Source of the DNA: Actinomycetes bacterium
Lineage (GTDB): Bacteria; Actinomycetota; Acidimicrobiia; Acidimicrobiales; Acidimicrobiaceae
Assembly: GCA_021826315.1 (NCBI GenBank)
Contig: JAKAZZ010000013.1
Span: forward strand, 1-57,490
Direction: 5' to 3'
Length of the DNA stretch: 57,490 bases
Numbering within the stretch: position 1 is the first letter of the stretch; every line of letters begins with the position of its first letter. The notes under the pieces are model-generated. The model searched no databases. It worked only from the letters and a program-made list of their open reading frames with translations, and had not been told where the DNA came from. Positions 32,571 through 41,127 of this stretch are shown in pieces. Position numbers and translations under genes: made by a program.

Positions 32571-34019
32571 TTACTCCTTGTCGTTGAGGGTTCGACGTGG
32601 CCTTATGGCACTTGACTGCAGCTTGACGGGATCGATGATCATCGACTTTACCGAAAATGGTAAACACCTATCAGCGGCTTGTTTTGACGAGACTACGCCA
32701 ATGACGTTTCCGCCGCCGATTGCTTTGATCATATCGGCAACGTACTCCCGCGACCACCTCTCGTCAATGATGATGTAAGTTACGTTATCGGCTACTACCG
32801 AGCGAGCTTCTGCAACGTCCTCGAGAGTTAGAGTCTCATCATCGATTTCGACTGCGATGTGTGGTGGATTGCGTAGTTCGGAAAGTCCATCAAGTGCCGC
32901 ACCTAGCTGCTCTTGGCTCTTGGCCAGTTCAAGACGCGTAGCTGAATTTTGGTGGTTGAGGCGTGCGTCGGCGTCGACTACGAGATAGGCGAAGGCCCTT
33001 AGCTGGCGTTGCTCTCCAATGATAAATGTGACCGATTTGGATATGGCGTCGGACTCAGCAACTTTATCCCGAAGTTCTTTGCTAGACGAGATGTCGTCGT
33101 GTAGATTTCGAGTTAGAGTTTCGATCCTCTCTTCGAGCCAACTAATAGGATCCCCCTTGGTCCGATTAGCCTTCGGCTCCTTCTTTACCTGGAGATCATC
33201 GAGTTGCACCAGCGCATTACGTGCCCTACTTCGGATATCTTCGTTGCGTTCCGCAATCTTGGAGATGTCGACAACCGCAGGCTCTTCGGCGGTTAGATCT
33301 ATGACGGTATCCTGGTGGATTTCGGGACTATCAAACTCATTAGATCTGGCATTTTCGCTTATTGCACGATAGAGTTCGGCCGCTAGTTCATCGGTGTCGA
33401 AGTCATCTTCGTTGACTTCTTCGCTAGTGCTTACCTTGTTCGCATTGAAAGCGTGCGAGAGTTCGCTTTGAAATGCATCGCTGAATATAACTGCCGTGGC
33501 GACATCGTTATCGTCGTTTGAGTCAGTTTTTTTGGATAGACGGGTCCAGATTGGAGGAGAAACACTCTTTTCCTTACCACTCTTTGATCGAAGTTTTGAT
33601 GACTGCTTCGACCGCGTCTCTTGAACTAGCTCCCCATCTACAACTACTTCGTCGCCTTTGAAAAGGCTAGGAAATGGAAGCGAAAAGGCCGGAGCGGCTC
33701 TGTGCTCTACGGCAGGGGTCTCTTCTCCATATGCTCTTGCTAAACGTGCTGCGAATTCGGAGGGATCTTGGACCAGACGATCGAGATGCGGTGCAGCTCT
33801 ACGTTCGCTTATCGATGGTGCCTTCTTCTTTGTTAGCGTTGAGTCGTGATCGGAGATCTCGACAAGGACCGAGAAGCGCTCTTTTGCAACGAACGACTTT
33901 AGCCCTCCTGGCTTGATTTTCTCTGCCTTAACGATCTTTGCTCTACCTCCGTAGGTGCCCTTAATCTTCATGATTAGTGCCTCTAGGGATTCACCTTCAA
34001 ATTGCGCTTGCGTTGGCAA
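32571..34019 (-). CDS. FlhF-like protein lacking the SRP-type GTPase domain
   Basis: This 482-residue protein is directly downstream of flhA and overlaps it by 23 bases. Its N-terminus (SLEALIMKIKGTYGGRAKIVKA, then GLKSFVAKERFSVLVEI) follows the pattern of the FlhF B-domain start. The rest should be an NG GTPase, but no G1 (GxxxxGKT), DTAG or TKxD motif is visible. Instead there is a long charged, helical and low-complexity middle. The C-terminal alpha/beta part (HIAVEIDDETLTLEDVAEAR, then YIIIDERWSREYVADMI) still resembles a Rossmann-like fold. It may keep a positioning role without GTP, or be a different flagellar protein with a similar N-terminus. The family label is inference. Confidence 0.6.
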   Translation of the reverse strand: MPTQAQFEGESLEALIMKIKGTYGGRAKIVKAEKIKPGGLKSFVAKERFSVLVEISDHDSTLTKKKAPSISERRAAPHLDRLVQDPSEFAARLARAYGEETPAVEHRAAPAFSLPFPSLFKGDEVVVDGELVQETRSKQSSKLRSKSGKEKSVSPPIWTRLSKKTDSNDDNDVATAVIFSDAFQSELSHAFNANKVSTSEEVNEDDFDTDELAAELYRAISENARSNEFDSPEIHQDTVIDLTAEEPAVVDISKIAERNEDIRSRARNALVQLDDLQVKKEPKANRTKGDPISWLEERIETLTRNLHDDISSSKELRDKVAESDAISKSVTFIIGEQRQLRAFAYLVVDADARLNHQNSATRLELAKSQEQLGAALDGLSELRNPPHIAVEIDDETLTLEDVAEARSVVADNVTYIIIDERWSREYVADMIKAIGGGNVIGVVSSKQAADRCLPFSVKSMIIDPVKLQSSAIRPRRTLNDKE

Positions 34020-36048
34020 CGTTAACCACTCCTACTATGTTGGGGCGATAGGATCCGCCAAGTTCCGATGTCGAAAGTACTGATATTCTCTGGAGCATTG
34101 GATGAATTGCTCGGTATAAGGGTGTCCTCAAGCGTGGAGGAACTAACAAGACCGGTGACTTTCCCTTAGTCTCGCTATCGTTGAAGATGCTTGCGGCTTC
34201 TTCAATTACTCTACGCAGGTAGGTGGGCTCAATCCCAAGAACTAGTCCTGCGTCTGTGATCTTGAGTGATTCTTGAAGCTGTGCAGCCACGTAAGGATCC
34301 AATGTGATAATTGGTAGCTCTCCGTCAGTGAGTTTCGATGCAACGATTGATGGTCCTATGGCGATCCTTGCAGCCTCGAGGAGCTGGTCGGGATCGCGGG
34401 AGATCCGCGCCCTTTCCGTAATTGCCTCTAGGATTCGAGAGAGGTCGCGAATCGGTACCTGCTCCTCGAGGAGTTCTTTGAGCGAGCGCTGAACCTCAGA
34501 TAGGTTGATCCCTGCGCTGGTCATCTCCTCTACGACAGCCTCGTTCCCCTTCTTCACTGCTTCAATTAGCTCTTTAACCTGTTGTCGACTGATTAACTCA
34601 CCTGCGTGACGCTTTACGATCTCAGAGATGTGAGTTGTAATCACCGAGGATCTATCTACTACAGTTGCGCCAAGCATGATTGCCTGCTGCTTCATCGAAG
34701 TTGGAATCCACTTTGCATCCAAGCCAAAGACCGGTTCTTTTCCGTACTCACCTGGAATAGTTGCTAAATCTCCACCGATTGCCAGAGATCGCCCTTGGGG
34801 TGCGCGGCCTCTTGCAACTTCTACCTCGTGGATTGCGATTGCATACTCATTTATTGGGAGATCGATATTGTCCTTAGTCCGAACGGGAGGAAGTATTAAC
34901 CCAAGTTCGTTGGCGATCTTTCGCCGTAGTCCTCTAACTCGATCGAGAAGATCGCCTCCGTTGGTTGGATCTAGGAGATCTAGTAGGTCGACTGCCAATT
35001 CCAACGTGAGGGGCTCGACCTTCATATTCGAAATGAGGGTTTCGGGAGTGTCGATTGGAAGCGGCGTGATGGAGTCATCTTCTGGCTCTTCCTCTTTGGC
35101 CTCGATTTGACTCTTGCTCTCAGCCCGTCGACCTAGGAAAAATACCGTACTTCCTACCAGAAGAAATGGCACTTTGGGAAGGCCAGGGAGAATTCCGATT
35201 CCGGCGATAATTCCACCCGCTAGGCGAAGCGCGTGAGTTTGGCTTCGAAATTGTGATATCAGATCGAAACCAAAGTCGCTGTTCCCAGCTGATCTTGTGA
35301 CAATAAGACCCGTTGAGACAGATAGGAGAAGGGCGGGTATCTGGCTTACGAGGCCGTCACCGACGCTGAGGAGAGAGTACGTTGAGATAGCTTGACTTAG
35401 TGACAGGTGCTTTTGCAAGACACCGACGGCGAAGCCTCCCACCAGGTTAATGAGAGTGATGATCACGGCTGCGATCGCATCGCCCTTTACGAACTTTGAA
35501 GCACCGTCCATTGCGCCATAGAAGTCTGCCTCTTTCGCGATCTTTTCGCGGCGTTTGCGTGCCTCGGACTCGTTGATGTGGCCAGCATTAAGATCGGCAT
35601 CGATTGCCATCTGCTTTCCCGGCATGGCATCTAGGGTAAATCGAGCGGCAACTTCAGCTACGCGGCCTGCGCCATTCGTGATTACCACAAATTGGACAAT
35701 GAAGAGGATAAAGAAGACTACGAGTCCGACTACCAGGCTTCCGCCGACGACAAAATTTCCAAAACTCTGAATTACTGAGCCTGCGAATCCGTGAAGAAGA
35801 ACGAGCCGCGTAGCGGTGATATTGAGGGCTAGGCGAAAGACAGTTGCGATAAGGAGTACGGAGGGGAAGGCTGAAAACTCCAATACCGAGTTGACGCGAA
35901 TTGCCATCATCAGAACTAAAACGGCGAATGTTATATTTATAGAGATAAAGATGTCTAGCAATACCGATGGAATCGGAACGACAAGCATTACAACTATTGC
36001 TGCAACTGCTATCGGTACTCCAAAGAGCGTCCACTTACCTGGCTTCAC
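33997..36048 (-). CDS. flhA: Flagellar export gate protein FlhA
   Basis: FlhA is the ion-conducting ring of the export gate, and its cytosolic ring receives substrates. The 683-residue product has about eight N-terminal membrane segments, the family FHIPEP-region motif (DAMPGKQMAIDADLNAG, then READFYGAMDGASKFVKGD), and a cytosolic domain from about residue 340 (IPEY/VFGLDAKWIP, LSRILEAITER). It starts at a GTG at 36048. It is separated from the rest of the export genes by an opposite-strand glycosyltransferase, which is unusual. Confidence 0.97.
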   Translation of the reverse strand: MKPGKWTLFGVPIAVAAIVVMLVVPIPSVLLDIFISINITFAVLVLMMAIRVNSVLEFSAFPSVLLIATVFRLALNITATRLVLLHGFAGSVIQSFGNFVVGGSLVVGLVVFFILFIVQFVVITNGAGRVAEVAARFTLDAMPGKQMAIDADLNAGHINESEARKRREKIAKEADFYGAMDGASKFVKGDAIAAVIITLINLVGGFAVGVLQKHLSLSQAISTYSLLSVGDGLVSQIPALLLSVSTGLIVTRSAGNSDFGFDLISQFRSQTHALRLAGGIIAGIGILPGLPKVPFLLVGSTVFFLGRRAESKSQIEAKEEEPEDDSITPLPIDTPETLISNMKVEPLTLELAVDLLDLLDPTNGGDLLDRVRGLRRKIANELGLILPPVRTKDNIDLPINEYAIAIHEVEVARGRAPQGRSLAIGGDLATIPGEYGKEPVFGLDAKWIPTSMKQQAIMLGATVVDRSSVITTHISEIVKRHAGELISRQQVKELIEAVKKGNEAVVEEMTSAGINLSEVQRSLKELLEEQVPIRDLSRILEAITERARISRDPDQLLEAARIAIGPSIVASKLTDGELPIITLDPYVAAQLQESLKITDAGLVLGIEPTYLRRVIEEAASIFNDSETKGKSPVLLVPPRLRTPLYRAIHPMLQRISVLSTSELGGSYRPNIVGVVNVANASAI

Positions 36049-36265
36049 GGTCGATCTATCTACTAAGGTGCGACCATCGTGATCGCTAAATCGCCTTCCA
36101 TGCGCCTATCTAATCTTCGTCACGCAACCGAAGGTACTTGAAAAATTCGTAAATCACATCTTTGAAGGCTGGAATCTCGCAAAAAGGAAGCAACTTGCGA
36201 GTAATTTGCTGCATTATTTCCTTGCTTGAATCAAGAAGATCAACTCCTATGTCGAAGAAAATTGT

Positions 36266-37294
36266 ATGAATCGGGCGATTGCAATTGCGATGATTGTCAA
36301 AGATGAACAGGCGAACCTGCACCTTTCGTTGCCGGCTGTTGCGACGTGGGCCGATCAGATCGTCGTCGTCGATACCGGGTCTTGCGACCATAGCCGAGAG
36401 GTAGCACAGAGTTTCGGTGCTGAAGTCCACTCGTATACGTGGTGCGATGACTTCTCTGATGCTCGAAACTTTGCAATCGCACAGGTTAAATGTGACTTTA
36501 TCTTGTCAATCGATGCTGACCAATTGGTAGAAGGAGACGTTCCTCGCTTGTTGGTTTCCCTGAAAGGGTCGAAAGACGTAGCTAGCTATCGCATTCAAAC
36601 GGATATCTTGCGCCCTGAACGATTTGGTGGAAACTACCGCATCAACAGCGTTCGACTCTTTCGTCGAGGGAGTCTCCGATGGTTCAATCCGGTAAACGAG
36701 AAACTTCTGACTGAGGATGGAATTGAGCCTGTTGCGCGCTTTATCGATCCATCGCTGCTATCGATTCAGGACTTTGGTGGCCGTAACGAGGATGGCTATC
36801 TTCGGACCTCACGCCGAAATCTCGCGATCGCACTTGAGGATCTCCGTGAACACCTAGAGCTATTTTCGGATCGAAATGCTATTGCAAGTCGCGCACTTGA
36901 GATCGGCATCACCTATGTATCTATAGGGGAGTTCGAAGAGTCTTGCGAGTACTTTGACCAGGCCCGTGGCATGGCTAGTGATCCCGTAATTTGGCTAAGG
37001 GCTACGGACATGCTCGCGCGGCAATATCTCCACCTCGGTAATCCACGTTATGCCATGAGTTTGGCGATTTCGCTTAGGGAACGCGGTGCAAACGACAACT
37101 ACTGTAAGTTGCTCTGTGCTAGAGCTCTAGCCAAACTTGGAGATTACAAGGTCGCATCTGACTTCGTTCAAGATGTTAGGAATGCCACTGATCCATTTGG
37201 TCATAGATACCCAGCCACTTTCATTGAAGATTATCGTCGTTATTTAAATGGCAAGGTGACTGTGAGCGACGAGCAAAGCTCACTCGTTCGATAG
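36266..37294 (+). CDS. GT2 glycosyltransferase with helical repeats, inserted among export genes
   Basis: This 342-residue cytosolic protein has a GT2 domain at residues 3-110: IAIAMIVKDEQANLHLSL, VVVDTGSCDHSREVA, and the metal-binding ILSIDADQLVE. A helical C-terminal half has repeat-like segments (ALEIGITYVSIGEFEESCEYF). It is related in layout to the much larger enzyme at 11873. It stands on the plus strand between flhB and flhA, which are both on the minus strand. Genes in flagellar clusters of this type are often flagellin O-glycosyltransferases, so flagellin or another exported axial protein is the likely acceptor. The sugar is unknown. Confidence 0.82.
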   Translation: MNRAIAIAMIVKDEQANLHLSLPAVATWADQIVVVDTGSCDHSREVAQSFGAEVHSYTWCDDFSDARNFAIAQVKCDFILSIDADQLVEGDVPRLLVSLKGSKDVASYRIQTDILRPERFGGNYRINSVRLFRRGSLRWFNPVNEKLLTEDGIEPVARFIDPSLLSIQDFGGRNEDGYLRTSRRNLAIALEDLREHLELFSDRNAIASRALEIGITYVSIGEFEESCEYFDQARGMASDPVIWLRATDMLARQYLHLGNPRYAMSLAISLRERGANDNYCKLLCARALAKLGDYKVASDFVQDVRNATDPFGHRYPATFIEDYRRYLNGKVTVSDEQSSLVR

Positions 37295-37340
37295 TTCGAG
37301 AATATCGATTGCGTCGGGCAAGATAGTCGTCATCGGCAAA

Positions 37341-38471
37341 CTACTTTAGCGCCGCAGCCTTGTCCAATAGCTCGGTTGGAATTTCGTTCTTCGCAGTGTG
37401 GTGAGTCGTCTCTTGACTTCTAGCGAATGCGGAGAGGCGATATACATATGCAATTAGCTTGGCAGTTGCACGATAGAGTGCGAAGGGAATCTGTTCTTCC
37501 AAATTTGTCGAAACGTAAAGAGCCCTTGCTAGTGGAGCATCACTTACGATTGGAATCTTTGCGCTCTGCGCTCGCTCTTTGATTGCAAATGCGACATAGT
37601 CCTTGCCCTTAGCAACAACCTTGGGTGCTGTGGCTACCTTTGGATCGTAAAGTATCGCAACTGCAAAGTGGGTTGGATTGACTACCACCACGGTGGCCTC
37701 CTCGATGCGGGCCATCATGCGAGATCGCGATAGCTGAATCTGCATTTTACGAATGCGCCCTTTTATTGCCGGATTCCCCTGATCCTCCTTGTACTCATCC
37801 TTTATATCTTGGTGCGACATCTTCAAGCTGTTCATCAGCTCACGGCGTTGGCGGGCGTAGTCAAATACTGCTAGTGCGAGGCCGGCAAGGGCAATTGTAC
37901 GTGTTGCGCTAAGAATTATCGATGACGTCTCGGTGATTATCGTCCCAAGGTCGATAGTTGAATTGGTAGAGAGGAGGTTGGAGAGACTTCGAGTCTGTGA
38001 GTAGCCAAGACCTCCTATCAGGGTCATCTTGAATATTCCCTTCAGTGCTTCAACTGAGCCATTCGGAGAGAATATCTTCTTGACTCCCTTGAAGGGGTTG
38101 ATCTTCTTGAAGTCTGGAGTTATTGACTTATAGAAGAGCCCAAAGCCAGTTTGGGCCAGTGATATTGCAATTGCGGCGATAGTGACTGCAATTGCAATAG
38201 GTCCGACGATGGAGACGAAGTCACCGAATCCAGTACTGAGCATCTGCAGATCCGTTGAAGCGTTGAGGTTTGTTGATGCCTGAGGTATGAGGTAGATGAG
38301 AGAGTCAATCTTGGCGGCCATCCCTGAAAATAGCGACGGTAGGACCAAGGAGGCGACCAAGAGGCTTAGCCAAGAGAAGAGCTCCGGTGACTTAGCGATC
38401 TGTCCTTCAGAGCGCGCCTTTTTCAGACGCTTGGCAGTTGGCTTTTCGGTTTTTTCGTTATTCTTTGCCAT
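37341..38471 (-). CDS. flhB: Flagellar export switch protein FlhB
   Basis: FlhB is the export-gate subunit that switches substrate class after self-cleavage. The 376-residue product has ENNEK-type charged N-terminus with KTEKPTAKRLKKARSEGQIA, four membrane segments, and the self-cleaving NPTH in VVVNPTHFAVAILYD. The C-terminal FlhBCC region follows (KIPIVSDAPLARALY). It starts three bases after fliR. A short C-terminal tail follows. The export operon ends here before the opposite-strand glycosyltransferase. Confidence 0.96.
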   Translation of the reverse strand: MAKNNEKTEKPTAKRLKKARSEGQIAKSPELFSWLSLLVASLVLPSLFSGMAAKIDSLIYLIPQASTNLNASTDLQMLSTGFGDFVSIVGPIAIAVTIAAIAISLAQTGFGLFYKSITPDFKKINPFKGVKKIFSPNGSVEALKGIFKMTLIGGLGYSQTRSLSNLLSTNSTIDLGTIITETSSIILSATRTIALAGLALAVFDYARQRRELMNSLKMSHQDIKDEYKEDQGNPAIKGRIRKMQIQLSRSRMMARIEEATVVVVNPTHFAVAILYDPKVATAPKVVAKGKDYVAFAIKERAQSAKIPIVSDAPLARALYVSTNLEEQIPFALYRATAKLIAYVYRLSAFARSQETTHHTAKNEIPTELLDKAAALK

Positions 38472-38474
38472 CTG

Positions 38475-39242
38475 CTAATTCCCCAAGAACCGAGCGAAGT
38501 CCATCATCGAAGAGACCGATTGAGTCGTTATTAGCTGAACTAGCCCTGGAAGATTGCTGATTACTAGCGATACGATGAAGATAGTTGCGAGAATTTGTAT
38601 GGGAAAACTCAAGGCATAGATTGACATTGAGGGCGAGACCCTCGAAAGTATCGATAGCAGAATCTGGATCGTAAAGATGACAGCGGCGATGGGCGCGGCG
38701 ATCTGTAATGTTGCGGAAAAGAAGGTCGAGAAATCGCTGATGATTATACTGCCGAGCGCTTGACCGTTGTAGTTTCCTATCGTTGTTATCTTGAGCGATA
38801 CAAAGAGGCCTTTGAGAATAAAGAGGTAAGCACCAGAGGTAAATAAGAGGACCGTAGTGATCATCTCGTAGAAAATTCCGAGCGGAGAGTTCTGGTTGAG
38901 ACTAAGAGGGTCGAATTGAGGCGGAGGTGAAAAACCTCCAAGCATTCCAGATAGAAATCCTCCTGCAGAGAAGATCGACATAAAGAAGTTGATAATCATC
39001 CCAAGGCCAAGTCCAAGGGCAACCTGTAGAAGAAGGAAAAATAGGGTCGAATTTGGAGTAGCAAAGGTTCCACTTGGAATATTGATTATCTTTACCGCTG
39101 GGAGTGCGAGAACCATGGATAGGCCAATTCGAAGCGTCGTCGGGATCTGCTTTGATGAAAACGGTGGTGCGATGAAGAGAAATGCACCGATCCGAATCAT
39201 TGCAGCTAGGAATGTTAGAAGGACGGGCTCCGAGATGGTCAT
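38475..39242 (-). CDS. fliR: Flagellar export protein FliR
   Basis: FliR is a membrane subunit of the export gate channel. The 255-residue hydrophobic product has about six membrane segments. The family pattern includes LLTFLAAMIRIGAFLFIAPP at the N-terminus, RIGLSMVLALPAV, and LQVALGLGLGMIINFF. It lies between fliQ and flhB with one- and three-base gaps, so all are translationally linked. Confidence 0.95.
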   Translation of the reverse strand: MTISEPVLLTFLAAMIRIGAFLFIAPPFSSKQIPTTLRIGLSMVLALPAVKIINIPSGTFATPNSTLFFLLLQVALGLGLGMIINFFMSIFSAGGFLSGMLGGFSPPPQFDPLSLNQNSPLGIFYEMITTVLLFTSGAYLFILKGLFVSLKITTIGNYNGQALGSIIISDFSTFFSATLQIAAPIAAVIFTIQILLSILSRVSPSMSIYALSFPIQILATIFIVSLVISNLPGLVQLITTQSVSSMMDFARFLGN

Positions 39243-39243
39243 G

Positions 39244-39516
39244 CTAGCTCGCTAGAAGTTGAGGAATCTGCGCGAAGAGTTGATCCGTGAATGTGATTAG
39301 TTGCCCTATCATCCAGTGGCCGGCGAAGAAAATGACTGCAGCAACTGCGATTAGCTTGGGGATAAATGTGAGTGTTGCCTCTTGAATCTGCGTAATCGCC
39401 TGAAGGAACGAAATCACAACCCCAACTATCAGAGTGACTGCAAGTATTGGGCCTGCTATCTTTCCGATAATGTAAAGCGCCTGTCCAGCGATGTTCATAA
39501 CAGCGGTATCGGTCAT
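39244..39516 (-). CDS. fliQ: Flagellar export protein FliQ
   Basis: FliQ forms the outer helices of the export-gate channel. The 90-residue product has two membrane segments: LYIIGKIAGPILAVTLIVGV and LIAVAAVIFFAGHWMIGQL, with the conserved QAITQIQEATLTFIPK loop between them. Size is standard. It overlaps fliP by four bases. Confidence 0.95.
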   Translation of the reverse strand: MTDTAVMNIAGQALYIIGKIAGPILAVTLIVGVVISFLQAITQIQEATLTFIPKLIAVAAVIFFAGHWMIGQLITFTDQLFAQIPQLLAS

Positions 39517-40220
39517 CTAAAGCTCACTAACAATCCATGGACAACAAGTGTCCAACCATCTACGAGAACAAATAAGAGAAGTTTGAAGGGAAGCGATATG
39601 AGCGAGGGCGGTATCATCATCATTCCCATCGACATGAGGATCGAGGCGACGACGAGGTCGACGATCATGAATGGGATATAGACAACAAAGCCGATAATAA
39701 ATGCCGACTTGATCTCTGAAAGTACGAACGCTGGAATCAATGCCGTCATAGATACCTTGGTTGGATCAGCAGGTGATTGCTTGGTTACCTGGGTGAAGAG
39801 GGCTAGCTCACTAGTTCGGGTCTCCTTTAGCATCCACGTCTTCAGCGGTCCCTGAGCATCGTTGTACGCGGTAACAGCTGAAATCTTTCCATTTAGATAC
39901 GGGGTTACGGCGACGTTGTTGATCTGGGTAAATGTCGGCGCCATGATGAAGAGAGTCAGAAAGAGCGCCAAGCCAGCTAAGACCTGTGAGGGAGGAACCG
40001 TTGAGAGGCCAAGGGCGTTTTTGGTTATCGACAGGACGATGATTATTCGAACAAAACTCGTCATCATAATAAGTAGAGATGGAGCAACGGAAAGTAACGT
40101 CAGGAGAAGAATGACGACGATACTTTGGTTGGGTTTGCTTAGGGTGTTCCCTAGGTTGATTGCAACAGTTGGAACAGTTGTGGTCGTTGCAAAGGATGAT
40201 GTGGCGGCAAGAAAGTTCAT
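39513..40220 (-). CDS. fliP: Flagellar export protein FliP
   Basis: FliP forms the core channel of the export gate. The 235-residue product has four or five membrane segments with the family signatures LLTLLSVAPSLLIMMTSFVR, then ALGLSTVPPSQVLAGLALFL and SEIKSAFIIGFVVYIPFM, followed by MMMIPPSLISLPFKLLLF. The N-terminal leader is short and weak as a signal peptide. It overlaps fliO by four bases. Confidence 0.97.
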   Translation of the reverse strand: MNFLAATSSFATTTTVPTVAINLGNTLSKPNQSIVVILLLTLLSVAPSLLIMMTSFVRIIIVLSITKNALGLSTVPPSQVLAGLALFLTLFIMAPTFTQINNVAVTPYLNGKISAVTAYNDAQGPLKTWMLKETRTSELALFTQVTKQSPADPTKVSMTALIPAFVLSEIKSAFIIGFVVYIPFMIVDLVVASILMSMGMMMIPPSLISLPFKLLLFVLVDGWTLVVHGLLVSFR

Positions 40221-40717
40221 CTAACTGCGCTTCCCTTCTTGGCGAGGGTCGAGAGCATCGACGACGAGAGCTTTTGATTGAGCACCTCTTCAAAGGATGA
40301 AATTAGACCTTTGTGCTCCGCGTCCTTCTCATTGGAGCGAATCATCGCAGTTAAATCGGCGAGGGAGTCCTCTTGCATGCTTTTGGCGACTGAAGTGAGG
40401 TCAATAACCTTCTCTGCGACTTTGGGCTTGGCCTCGACAACCTCTTCATCTACGCCTAGATGGTCGAGCAGAGAGATTGAGTTGGGAGAGATACCAATTA
40501 GGAGGCGTCGTCCCTCAACCTCTACTACGGCAAGTTGCGATCCTTTTGCCAAGCTAGCACGAGAGACGATGTTGATTGCGTTCGACCTTCTCAAAGCCGA
40601 ACCCTTTGCCTTGGGTGTTATCCCTCGCTTTTGGTAGAAGCGAGCAAGTAGAAATATTGCACCGATCGTTGCCCCAAGAGACAAAAGAACGCGACCTGCA
40701 AGTAAGAGCATAGACAT
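40217..40717 (-). CDS. fliO: Flagellar export protein FliO
   Basis: FliO helps assemble the FliP ring. The 166-residue product has one N-terminal membrane segment (MLLLAGRVLLSLGATIGAIF), then a basic region and the FliO beta-type domain (NIVSRASLAKGSQLAVVEVE, then RRLLIGISPNSISLL). A charged helical tail follows. AGGAG precedes the ATG. Its order between fliN and fliP is standard. Confidence 0.88.
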   Translation of the reverse strand: MSMLLLAGRVLLSLGATIGAIFLLARFYQKRGITPKAKGSALRRSNAINIVSRASLAKGSQLAVVEVEGRRLLIGISPNSISLLDHLGVDEEVVEAKPKVAEKVIDLTSVAKSMQEDSLADLTAMIRSNEKDAEHKGLISSFEEVLNQKLSSSMLSTLAKKGSAVR

Positions 40718-40803
40718 GGGTGGCTCCTGCTAGCGAAATTTGTCTTTCGCGGAAAGTGCCAATCCATGGCTACATAAATCAGTTCCCTCTTTATAAAAAC
40801 GTC

Positions 40804-41127
40804 TTAGCTGTTATCGTCTTTTCCAACGACTTCAGTAATTCGAATTCCAAATTCGTCTTCGACAACGACTACCTCTGCTCTAGCGATGAGCGTTCCGTTG
40901 ACGAGTACGTCGACTGGAGCAGTAGCGAGGCGGTCTAACTCGATCACGTCGCCACTTGTGAGTGCTAAAAGTTCTCGAACGGTCATATGCGCACGTCCGA
41001 GCTCTACCGTAACCTCCATCTCGACGTTCTGAATGACGCCAAGTGGACCTATCTGGCTTTCGAGCTTTCGGCTAAGTACGGAGTTGTCGGCGTTTGACGT
41101 TGGACTTGCTGTTGAAGTATCGGTCAC
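40804..41127 (-). CDS. fliN: Flagellar motor switch protein FliN
   Basis: FliN forms the lower C-ring with FliM and binds FliH for export. The 107-residue product is the SpoA-type domain: NVEMEVTVELGRAHMTVREL, LLALTSGDVIELDRLA, PVDVLVNGTLIARAEVVVV, and EFGIRITEV. It starts at a GTG overlapping the fliM stop (GTGA), with GAGGAG upstream. It has no N-terminal CheC-like part, so it is FliN rather than FliY. An 86-base gap follows before fliO. Confidence 0.95.
   Translation of the reverse strand: MTDTSTASPTSNADNSVLSRKLESQIGPLGVIQNVEMEVTVELGRAHMTVRELLALTSGDVIELDRLATAPVDVLVNGTLIARAEVVVVEDEFGIRITEVVGKDDNS

Noticed and set aside
36110..36430. Minus-strand frame opposite the start of the second glycosyltransferase
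   Set aside because: It lies antisense to a clear GT2 domain and resembles no family.
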